A stretch of 64,000 bases of DNA, from positions 213,900,720-213,964,719 of the forward strand of contig NC_133334.1 in NCBI RefSeq assembly GCF_042186555.1, in the 5' to 3' direction. The position numbers and the translations under genes are program-made. The DNA comes from Aquarana catesbeiana. Lineage: Eukaryota; Chordata; Amphibia; Anura; Ranidae. Shown in pieces: positions 11,475 to 23,400 of the stretch. Position 1 is the first letter of the stretch. Every line of letters begins with the position of its first letter. The notes beneath the pieces were generated by a model. It had not been told where the DNA came from and searched no databases. It worked only from the letters and a program-made list of their open reading frames with translations.

Positions 11475-14400
11475 GTTGGTGGAATAATGACCATAAAAAT
11501 TGTACAGTGCATTGGGAAAGGAAGGGATAATGTAGGGGGAATGGGGTAGGAAAGGGGGAGGGCAAAGAAGGCCGAGGAAAAAAGAGGGGAGGGGAGGAAA
11601 ACGGGAAGGGGGAAGGAAGGAGAAAGGGAGGGGGTGCGGCAAAGATGGGGGAGAAGGTGGGGAAAAAGGATGAAGAAAAAAAAAAAACAGGGGGGGGGGG
11701 GGGGGCGAATGGCAGAAAGTGCAGATATGCAATTGTTAAAAAAAATTATAACCTACCCAATCAGCTAGCTTCAAGTGTAAGGCTAAAAAGGAAAAAAGAA
11801 GAGAGAGGGGGGAGAAAAAAAAAAGGGGGGGGGGGCCTTTTATGAGGGCCTCATTGACAAAGATACCCTGGAGTTCTTGTTTCCCAAATTCCCACGTGTT
11901 CCTACCTTCTACACCCTTCCTAAAACCCACAAGAATATCCACGTACCCCCCGTTAGACCAATCGTTTTCGGAATAGGATCGTTTACAGACAATGCCAGTA
12001 AATTTGTAGACGCTTTCCTAATGCCTCACGTACGCAGTCTTCCATCTTACATACGTTATACTACTGACCTTTTTAAACATCTTGAAGGAATCCAGATCCC
12101 TCCGGACGCCCTGCTCCTGGCTATAGATATCGAGGCCTTGTATTCGAGTATCTTCCATGAGCAGGGTGTCCGGATGGCTGACTCTTTCCTCAGAGAACAA
12201 GAACAGACCTCTTGGCCTCTGAATCAATTCATTCTGCAAATACTTAATTTCATTCTGACCAAAAACTATTTTACTTTCAATGATCAACTCTACTTACAGA
12301 CTCAAGGAGTCGCTATGGGGACATCATGTGCCTCAGCATATGCCAATTTGTACTTGGGTGGATGGGAGAGACATATCTGATGATCGTTACACAATTTTTT
12401 CTTGAACATGTCCTGTTATGGTACAGGTACATAGATGACCTGTTCATAGTATGGACTAGCACTAGAGATAGATTATTGGAGTTCATTCATGTGTTAAATG
12501 ACAATGGCTGTAACCTAAAGTTCACTTTTATTTTTGACGATACGCAGATCACTTTCTTGGATCTAACTATCGTCAAACAACAGGATGGCGCCATAAGCAC
12601 AGACTTGTTCCAGAAACCAACGGCCGGGAATACGCTTTTACAAGCATCTAGTGCTCACCCTCAACCATCAGTACGTAGCATTCCATATGTGCAATATTTG
12701 CACCTACGTAAAAACTGTACTTTGGAGGCAGATTTCAAAATCCAAGCCAGTGCGTTGTGTGATAGGCTCCTACTTCGAGGCTATTCAAGCACAAATCTAA
12801 GGAAAGCTTTCAATCGAGCACTAGCACGCACTAGGAACTCCTTGCTCTATACTCTACCTAAGTCTCCTTCAACTGAGAGAGTTAAATTTATTACCAAGTA
12901 CTCTGCCCACCACCTACAACTCAGAAAGGTATTATCCAACCATTGGAATTTGTGAACGGAACACAATGTCCTGAACAGACATGTGAAGTCTACTCCCACA
13001 CTAGTGTTTCGAAGAGCATCCTCTTTAAGAGACCGTTTGACTAATAGTCACTATCAAACATCTGAACGATCGGTCACAGGACCAAGTGGAACCTTTCAAA
13101 GTGGGGATTGTCCCGCTGCCCCTGGATATTCAAGGGGACCAAGTTCTAGCTACCTATTGGTGAAACATTTTTACCATGTATTTTTTGCAATTGCAGCACT
13201 ATGTGGGTGATTTACCTAATGCTGTATAAGTGCAATGCTTTTTATGTAGGCAAAACAATACGAGAACTCCGACAGAGAATCGGAGACCACCTATATTATT
13301 CCGGCAATTGTTAACTTACAACCGTAGGCCGACATATTGGACTGCTCCAACGCTTTAATGTTATGGCGTTAAATTGCTCTCAAACAGAGCCCACGAGGGG
13401 GGGGACTGGAATAGGATTATTTTATAATGAGAAACAATGTGGATCGAATGTCTCAATGCTACTATTCCCCCAGGCCTTAATGAGATTATATCTGACCAAC
13501 CATTTTTGTAGGGTCCTCCCATATAGCTGGGCAACTTTAAAACCCTTCCCTCCTGTTTTTTACCCCTACCTTCGCCGCCCCCCCCCCGCCCCTTTCTTAC
13601 CCCCCCCCGCCACCCCATTATCCCTTCCTTTCCTGGTGCACTATACAATTTTTTTGGTTATCATTCCACCAACGTGTGCGTGAGAGATATATATATATAT
13701 CTATATATATAGATATATATATATATATCTATATATATATAGATATATAGATATATATATCTATATATCTATATATATTAATTATACACACATACACACA
13801 CACACCCCATCTAGATTTATTATCCGCACAAACTTCGTGTTCGATGCAGGGGGAAACCTTTGAGTAGCTGGGTCTTTTACCTGGTGTTGGACCTGTTGGG
13901 TAAGCAACTTCACAGTGATGCTGCTAAGTTTTATGTACTAATATGCTTTTGTATGTTTTGCTTTGCTTTGTACCTTATTACATTATTTGTAGATAGATTA
14001 TGCCTCCTGACGAAGCGGTCTGTGTACCGTGAAACTAGTAGAGGACTGGTTAATCCATGAAAAAACCCCATCATCAGATACTTCTTGGGGAAACGTTTGA
14101 GTATTTATATACTGCTTTTGAAATTTTATTGAGATCTATGTATGTTTTTTTTTTTTTTTTATATGTAATAAATGATTTACATTTTTACCAAAATTTATTA
14201 ATGTGTATCAGTACCGAGATAGTCCACCAAAAAACTTTTGTTGAGTTAGAGTGTATGTTTGGACAACCTTGGCATCTGTCCTCAGGCTCCTACTCTCCTC
14301 CCCCTCTTTTCCTTTTGGCTGAAGTGATAGCTCAAGAAAAAGGACAGACAGAGCAAACACCTGACGAGATCCCCTATCTCTCGTCATTTCAAAGCCAGTG

Positions 14401-17400
14401 AATGTGAAGCAGGAAAAAAAAAAAAAAAAAGGAGATTGATTCTCCAGGTAACAGATATGGCCAGATCTAATAGAGGCCACAACATACGAAAGGAGGAGGT
14501 GTACTACATTCTCCAAGACTAATCTAGAGATATGAGAATGACTTGAATGCCCTTGGCCTAAATCCTTCGAAGCACATAAGGTAATAACTTCAGTGATGGA
14601 AAAGGCATAGATCAGGGTATACCGATTCCACTGCATCACCAGCACATTGCAGCTGTTGTCTACCGAGAAAAAATTGTCAGCTTTCTACTCTGGCAAATGC
14701 ACCATGTAGATTGCTGGAACATGAAACTTGGCTCAAGACAACATAGACTTTCCCTTAGTAGACCTCCTGGTACCCCCCTCTGACGACTGATGTAGGCCAC
14801 AGCAGTGGTACTGTATAATTTATTTGGACCAGACAACCACTCAGAAGGGGGTTCTAGTAAAATAAAAGAAGAAGAGGAGCTGATCATAACTCGGGATGTT
14901 GAATGGAAGCATCCAGACACAGAATAGATTTGTCCCACTCCGATGAGAAGACTGAAGTTACTAAACCTGACTGCAGCTTTATCAACTTCTTCCAGGAAGG
15001 AAGATCTTGGCTTGATGGGTATACAAGAGAAAGCCCAAGAACTCCAAGTGACAAAGGAATCAGAGATGACTTCTCAACATTCAGAATTATATCTGTAACT
15101 TGTGGGTCTGGAAACTAAAACTTGCTTAGAGGAACATTATGATGTAAGATAGGAAAATGCTTAAATTTGTATGCCTAGGATACCCCACATCAAATATTTA
15201 GCAATTTGAACCAGCAAGAAGCCGAAAAGACAGCCTCCTACAAAAGGTAGGTGTAAAGAAGGCCTTCTTACACACTTGCTTCACCAACCAGTACTTAAGC
15301 CGGAAAGCCCAGAAGACCTGGACAGTAGACGAGGTCACAGATATAACCTAGCAACCATCCAGTGCAAGGTCACACAGAGCATTTATTGGGACAATCACTT
15401 GATCAACATAATCAATACGTTGAGTGTTAATGCCAGCGGTCTCCAAATCTATGCTTAAGAATTTGGACCAGTCAGCCAAATCTGAGAAGAGTGTAGAAGC
15501 AAGCATGGATTAAATAGCAGAACCCACCAAGGTGTAAATGGATACAGAACCTGCTTCCAGTTTTTTGTCAGTAGAGTCTTCAAAGAATGGATCTTTTCTT
15601 ATAGGTATAATCAAAGCTTTGTGAAGGCAAGATACAGACAGTTGACAGAAAAAAAGGGGACTGCCAGCTAAATGCCTACACTCCCTGCAAATTGGGTCCT
15701 GCCAGCTAGATGCCGCAAGTCCAGTAGTATTTATTGCAAGATTCAGGTTCTTTGTTAATCAGTTTAAAAAAGCTACTTGCAGATGTGCCTCTCCTAAATG
15801 CATGCTAAGAAACTTAAACGAAGCCCACAGCCTTCAAGCCACTACCAACAGTGAGCTTTCAGGGGGCAGGAAAACTTCTGGTTCCAATACAGTGAGGAAA
15901 AAAATTGGATTTTTAAAACAGTTTACCTGTAATATCCTTTTTTTGAAGTACATCAGGGGACACAGAACCATAGTAGTTACCAAGTGGGTTATAGGCCACC
16001 TTTAGGTGATAGACACTGGCACGCCCTAAGACAAAGTGCAAAGTGTATAACCCCTCCCACTACTGGGAGTACCTCAGTTTTGTAGCAAAGCAATACACAT
16101 GTATACCAAGAAGGGAGGGACCTCTGTGTCCCCGATGTACTTCAAAGAAAAGGATTTTACAGGTAAGCCGTTTTAAAAAACCTATTTTCTTTTCATACAT
16201 CAGGGGACACAGAGCCATAGTAGTTACTACGTGGGATGTCCCATAGCAATGCCAACTGAAGGGAGGGAGACACCAAAAGTAGGGCACCAAGAGACTAGAG
16301 CACTTATACTGCAGCCTACAGTACACTGCGCCCAAAGGCGATATCCTCATGGCGTTTTACATCTACTTGATAGAATCTGGTAAATGTATGGATTGAAGCT
16401 CAAGTTGCGGCCTTGCAGATCTGAGCCATGGAGGCTTGGTGATGCACTGCCCAAGAAGCACTAACAGCCCTGGTGGAGTGCGCTTTAATATGAAAAGGAG
16501 GAATTTTCCTCTTTAAACCATAAGCTTGAACAATCACTTGACAAATCCATTTAGAAATGGTAGATTTCGACGACGCCTGTCCTCTTTTAGGACCGCCTGG
16601 CAACACAAACAAAACATCTGTTTTACGAGTCGCTTTTAAATAGACCTTGACCGCTCTCACAACATCAAGAGAATGTAGTGACTTTTTTTCCACAGAACGA
16701 GGTTCTGGAAAAAATGAAGGCAGAACAATATCCTGGTTTAAATAAAATCCTGACACTACCTTCAGTAGAAAAATAGGATGAGGCTGCAATACAACCTTAT
16801 CTTTATGAATAATCAAATATGGCTCTTTACAGGAAAGAGCAGCCAACTCTGATACTCTCCTTGCAGAAGATATGGCAACCAAGAAAACTATTCCCTCATC
16901 AAGAGGATCAAGGGAATATCTTGAATTGGTTTAAAAGGCTGTTTTTGTAAAGGTGACAGGACTAAAATTTAAGTCCCAAGGGTTCAGGAGTGACTTAAAT
17001 GAGGGATTAATCCGCGTTACCCCCTGGATAAGGTTACAAACCAGAGAGTGTGAAGCAAGTGGTCGTTGAAAAAAACGCTAAGGCCGACACCTGGCCCTTG
17101 ATAGTGCACAAGGCCAGCTTCATTACTGATCCCATCTGTAGGAACTCAAGGATCCTACCTATGACATATTTCCTGGGGTGCCAACTCCTGGATTCACACC
17201 AGGAGACATATGCCTTCCAGACTCTATAATATTATGATTCTGGAGGCCGGCTTCCTAGCATTAATCAAGGTAGAAAGTACTGAAGCGGACAGCCCACGGT
17301 CCTTTAGAATGTAGCCAAACCGTTAAATTTAGTGTTTGTAAGGTAGGATGGAACACCAGACCTTGCGAGAGAAGGTCTGGCCACAGGGGCAGGGTCCAAG

Positions 17401-20400
17401 GGTCCCCTATGGCCATCCTTATGATCTCGGCAAACCAAGATCTCCTGGGCCACCAGAATCATCTGCTTTCCCTCTTGCTTGATCCTGCGTAGGAGACGCG
17501 GAATCAGCAGAACAGGAGGGAATGCATAGATCAGTGAAAACTGATCCCTTGGAAAGACCAAGGCATCTGTTCCGTATGCCATCGGATCCCTTATCCTTGA
17601 CACAAAGTTGTCGATCTTGTTGTTGAACCTGGACGCAAACAGATTCACGTCCGGAACTCCCCATTTTTGGCATATTGACAGAAAGAGGTCGGGGTGAAGG
17701 GACCACTCTCCGGGAACAATTGCTGGCAACTCAAGTAGTCCGCCTGCCAATTCCCCATCCCTGGAATGAAAACTGCTGATAGGCAAGGGATGTTGTTTTC
17801 TGCCCAAGACAGAATATGATTCACCTCTCTGTGCCACATGACTTCTCGTGCCCCCTTGGTGATTGATATAAGCCACAGCTGTGGCATTGTCTGATTGGAT
17901 CCTGACAGGACAATTCCGTAGTCTGAGCGTCCAGGCCTTTAGGACCAGGCGTACTGCCTGAATCTTTAGAATATTGATGGGCAAGGTCAAACTCTGATTT
18001 GGACCACTTCCCTTGGACAGACACTTCTTCCAGAACTGCTCCCCAGCCCAAAAGGCTGGCATCTGTCGTTACTACTTTCCAGGTAAACGGTAGAAAGGAT
18101 TTTTCTTTTTGAAGATTTTTGGATATTAACCACCAGCTGAGGCTCTGACGCACCTTGGCGGATAAATGCATCGGGAAGGCCAGAGTTTGGACCTTCTTGT
18201 TCCAAGTTGACAGGATTCTGTTTTGCAGCAGTCTTGAATGAATCTGCGCATAAGGAACGGCTTCGAAAGAAGCCACCATTTTTCCTTGCAATTCATCTTT
18301 TTATGCAAAGATGAATAGAAGGATTCTTCTTTGTTTTGACCAACCAAATCAGTTCCTTTAAGGAACCAATTCTTTCCTGGAGCAAAAATACCCTTTTCTG
18401 GACTGTATCTATGATCAGCCCTAAGTATTGCAATCTCCTTAATGGTTTTAAGGAGGATTTTTCTAGGTTGAGGATCCAACGTAAAGTATTCCAGGTAGCT
18501 GACTGCGGTGACCAGACTTTGGTTTAAACGGGCTACCGATTGATCTATCAAGAGTTGATCATCTAAGTAGGCTAGTATCGTTATACTTTGAGCCCCTAAC
18601 CTGGTTAAAGGAGGAGCCAGGATCTTTATAAACTCAAGGTGCAGTAGCTAGCCCTAAAAAGGTAGAGCTACAAACTGGAAATGAAGATTTTCTACCTCGA
18701 AGCGTAGAAATTTCTGGTGAGCGGGGAAGAGTTTAGATCTTTGAGGTCAAGAATGTCCATTTGAATTTAACCAAACCCCAACTCTTGTAACTCCAGCTTG
18801 TACTTTGGAGTTATTGAGGAAATCCCCTATTCGTCTTCCTGTCAGATCCTTGAGAACTGCAGAAGAATTCCCCCTATTGAGTGAGCGGAGCGCCTCCTCA
18901 TAGAGGAGGCTTTAGTATCTTGTAGGTTTCCTTCCCAAAGACCTCTTTTGTCCCTGGGGTTAATTCTGAGGATTACCTTTTGAACCTGACGGCGGAAGCC
19001 ATCATATAAGGAAAATATATTTACTCCTTTAATTAAATGGCAAAAGGGGATACTTTTCCCCACTAGAATTTCTTTGGATGAATTATCCAAACATTCTCAA
19101 ATAGCTGTTTCACCGCAAAAGGAATATTAGCCAGGAGCTTCTGCATGGTGAAAGGAAGTTTATCCTCCGCTGATGTGAGTTCCTGCACTCATGCGGAACC
19201 GTGTATAGCACCTGGTATTCCCAGGCGGTCTCCCATACAGGTACTAACCAGCCCTGACCCTACTTAGCCTCCGAGATCAAACTAAATCGGGAGCTTTCAG
19301 GGTGATGTGGCCGTAGGCATCTCAGCAGTCGTGTGTTTGGCTAGTTTATAAGCAAGCATCTGCATGAGGACCTTGTGGAGGTTCTACAATAGAAACTCAC
19401 AAAGCAATTATCGCAAACATAAAGCTGCCAGATCCTGTGCCTGCTGAGCAGGATACCTGAACATCTGTTAAACTGGCCTCACAATGATTAAGCAATTACT
19501 GTCAGCGCAGGCTGCTCAATCTGCCAGAAAAAAACGTAAATGTGTTAAGCAGGAAATGCCTGTGCCACCAAAACCTCTTTCATGCTCTCTTTGCTCTCAT
19601 GTCTCTGCGACAATTTTGCAACCAGCACAAATGGAGTTTCCTTTTTTTTTTTTGGCATTGGAGGACGCCAAAGCTGCGCTAAGCCTCGCCCCCACCTCGC
19701 ATCGCGCCCACCCTCCTCTCTTTCAAAAAGAGTTTTCCCGCGCAAGCATGGACCTACAATCCGAAGGGATCGGCTTATGAGTGAGGGAGGGATGGTGTGG
19801 AGGAGACCTGAAAGCCACCCCTTGTAGGGGCGGTGAAAGAAAACAGCATTGCCGATCGTTTTCAATTCTCCCTTATACTCATCCTCATGAAGAGGGGAAG
19901 AGTTCAGCCCAGGTGGGGGTGTCTGGAGGAAGCAAAAACTCCCCAAACTTGCCGGAGGTATGCCTGCTGGCTGGAGAAAAAGAGTCTGCTGCTTCCGTGA
20001 CACAGCGTGATCTCTGAGCAAAGCATGAGAAGGTACATGCTCCATACAGCCCCCAGTGGTGACACGTAGGCATAACAACATTTACTTTAAAAAAGGAGAC
20101 AATTCATAAGAAAATTTAAAAAATTTCTTAGAAAAACTCCACTTACCTTTCCTGCCGCAGGGTTTTCTGTGGTAAACCAACAGAACCAATCTTCACCCTT
20201 CACGGTGGGTACCGTTAAACCTTCAGGAACCGGGGATCCTCGAGGAAACCCAAAATCCTGGACCTGCAATAGCACCACCGGCAGTAAACTTTATGGCCTT
20301 AATACCAAAAAGTACTGGATCCCGGACTCCAGCTCTCAAAAGAGAAGCATTCACAGGCAAAAACCTCTTTTCTTTGAGCACGAGGCCCGGGTACCATTCA

Positions 20401-23400
20401 ATTCGGCCAGAAAGACACCTTGAATGGATCCGTCTGCATAGCTAGCCCCAGCAAGGATTGCTCCAGAGGAGCTCAGCACATCTTTACTTTGTGACCAACA
20501 CCTAGACACTGGCGAAAAAACTGAGGTACTCCACGTAGTGGGAGGAGTAATATAGGGAGTGCACTTTTTGTCTTAGGGCATGCCAGTGTCCATCACCTGA
20601 AGGTGGCCTATAACCCACATAGTAACTACTATGGCTCTGTGTCCCCTGATGTATGAAAAGAAAAAAGTATTTGATACCGTGCTGATTTTGTACATTTGCC
20701 CACTGACAAAGAAATGATCAGTCTATAAATTTTAAAAGGTAGGTTTATTTTAACAGTGAGAAACAGAACAAAAATATCCAGAAAAACGCATTTCAAAAAA
20801 GTTATAAATTGATTTGCATTTTAATGAGTGAAATAAGTATTTCTGGCTCCCAGGTGTCTTCTATACAGTTAATGAGCCGAGATTAGGAGCACTCTCTTAA
20901 AAGGGAGTGTTCCTAATCTCAGCTTGTTACTTGTATAAAAAAAACCTGTCCACAGAAGCAAATCAGATTACAATCTCTCCACCAAGTCCAAAGAGCTGTG
21001 CAAGAATGTCAAGGACAAGATTGTAGACCTACACAAGGCTGGAGTGGGCTACAAGACGATCGCCAAGCTTGGTGAGAGGGTGACAACAGCTGGTGCGATT
21101 CGCAAATGGAAGAAACACAAAATGACTGTCAATCTCCCTCGGTCTGGGGCTCCATGCAGGATCTCACCTCGCAGAGTTTCAATGATCATAAGAACAGTGA
21201 GGAATCGCAAGCCAGAACTACACAGGAGAATCTTGTCAGTGATCTCAAGGCAGCTGGGACCATAGTCACCAAGAAAACAATTGGTGAAATCCTGCAGCGC
21301 CTGCAAGGTCCCCCTGCTCAAAAAAAGCACATGTACAGCCCTGTCTGAAGCTTGCTAATGAACATCTAAATGATTCAGAGGAGAACTGGGTGAAAGTGTT
21401 GTGGTCAGATGAGACCAAAATCGAGCTCTTGGGCATCAACTGAAGACGCCATGTTTGAAGGAGGAGAAATGCTGCCTATGACCCCAAGAAAACCATCCCC
21501 ACCGTCAAACATGAAGGTGGAAACATTATGCTTTGTGGGTGTTTTTTTTGCTAAGGGGACAAGACAACTTCACCACATCAAAAGGGAAAATGGACGGGGC
21601 CATGTACCGTCAAATCTTGGGTAGGACCCTCTTGCCCTTAGCCAAGGTATTGAAAATGGGTATTCCAGCATGACAATGACCCAAAACACACGGCCAAGGT
21701 AACAAAGGAGTGGCTCAAGAAGTAGCACATTAAGGTCCTGGAGTGGCCTAGCCAGACCTTAATCCGACCTTAATCCGATAGAAAATATGTGAAGGAAGCT
21801 GAAGGTTCGAATTACCAAACGTCAGCCTTGAAACCTTAATGACTTGGAGAGGATCTGCAAAAATCCCTCCTGAGATGTGTGCAAACCTGGTGGCCAACTA
21901 CAAGAAAACGTCTGACCTCTATGATTGCCAACAAGGGTTTTGCCACCATTCATGTTTTCACTCATTAAAATGCAAATCAATTTATAACAACTTTTTTGAA
22001 ATTAGTTTTTCAGGATTTTTTTTGTGGTTATTTTGTCTGTTAAAATAAACCTACCATTAAAATTATAGACTGATCATTTGTCAGTGCGCAAACGTACAAA
22101 ATCAACAGGGGATTAAATACTTTTTTCCCCTCACTGTAAATGCACAAGGAACCTTCAATATACTAGCATAACTTGTACTAACTGGCAAACAGATGGGATG
22201 ATACTGCTGGACCACTGGAGAAAGAACACTAGTATACTTAGAGTATGGCCAAGCTTCTGTTCTGGGTGACAGGAGTGCACTTATAGTAGCTCACAAAAAT
22301 GAGTACACCCCTTATATTTTTGTAAATATTTTATTATATCTTTTCAGGCGACAACACTGAAGAAATGGCACTTTGCTACAATGTAAAGTAGTGGCCATTA
22401 ATGTCTAAACCGTTGGCAACAAAAGTGAGTATACCCTTAAGTGAAAATGTCCAAATTGGGCCCAAACTGTCAATATTTTGTGTGGCCACCATGATTTATT
22501 TTCCAGCACAGCCTTAACCCTCTTGGGTATGGAGTTCACCAGAGCTTCGAAGGTTGCCACTGGAGTCCTTTTCCATTCCATGAGGACATCAGAGCTGGTG
22601 GATGTTAGAGACCTTGCGCTCCTGAACCTTCCGTTTGAGGATGCCCCACAGATGCTCAATAGGGTTTAGGTCTGGAGACATGCTTGGCCAGTCCATCACC
22701 TTTACCTTCAGCTTCTTTAGCAAGGCAGTGGTCGTCTTGGAGGTCTATTTAGGGTCAGTCTGTTGGAATACTGCCCTGCGGCCCAATCTCAGAAGTTACA
22801 TAGTTAGCAAGGTTGAATAAAGACACCAGTCCATCCAGTGAGTGGATGTCTACAAGTATCTCTACTCCCATATAGCGCCGTCAATTTACTCAGCGAACCA
22901 CACATACATTCCACACTCACATCAGTCCCTACAATCCAAGGTCCCCAACTCACATTCATATACTAGGGCCAATTTTGGACAGAAGCCAATTAACCTTCCA
23001 GCAGGTCTTTGGAGTGTGGGAGGAAACCAGAGTACCCGGAGGAAACCCACGCAGGCACAGGGAGAACATGCAAACTCCAGGCAGGTAGTGTTGTGGTTGG
23101 GATTCGAACCAGCGACCCTTTTTACTGCTAGGTGAGAGTGCTACCCACTACACCACTGTGCTACCCAATATTTTCTGGAACCCTCCCTTCCCCCCAACCG
23201 CTAAGTCAACCGATACCAATCCTCTGAGGGAGGGGGGAATCATGCTCTGCTTCAGTATGTCACAGTACATGTTGGCATTCATGTTTCCTTCAATAAACTG
23301 TAGCTCCCCAGTGCTGGCAGCACTCAAGCAGCCCCAGACTGACACTCCCACCACCATGCTTGACTGTAGGCAAGATACACTTGTCTTTGTACTCCTCACC

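Larger units (their letters stand above)
11836..14200 (+). mobile_element. Penelope-like retroelement (5' truncated)
   Basis: The order is reverse transcriptase, then a GIY-YIG endonuclease, then a 3' region with a hammerhead ribozyme motif. This is the architecture of endonuclease-bearing Penelope-like elements. The LPKTHK motif near the start of the RT fragment is a family hallmark. The 5' part of the RT is absent, so the copy is truncated. Low-complexity C-rich (about 13,565-13,612) and TA-rich (13,684-13,780) tracts separate the endonuclease from the ribozyme. The element lies in the KMT5B 16-kb intron, antisense to the gene. Confidence 0.85.
15905..20660 (-). mobile_element. DIRS-type tyrosine-recombinase retroelement, decayed
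   Basis: On the minus strand the order is right terminus, gag-like region, RT with YLDD, RNase H, tyrosine recombinase, left terminus, as in DIRS elements. The ends are inverted: CATCAGGGGACACAGAGCCATAGTAGTTACTACG at about 16,198-16,231 is the complement of the stretch near 20,618-20,652. DIRS elements move as DNA circles via the recombinase and leave no target duplication. Multiple frameshifts and stops make this copy inactive. A 5S rRNA-like segment lies inside. Confidence 0.82.

Noticed and set aside
11364..11732. 122-codon minus-strand frame rich in Pro, Ser and Phe
   Set aside because: It translates the polypurine tract and CA repeat; low complexity only.
19201..19318. Functional 5S rRNA gene
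   Set aside because: About 15 differences, a mutated internal control region, a diverged 3' end and no T-run terminator make it a pseudogene or SINE head.
23100..23166. tRNA gene on the minus strand (A and B boxes)
   Set aside because: The sequence is the head of a V-SINE; it lacks a foldable anticodon arm and is followed by the SINE core. The same applies at 61,212-61,278.
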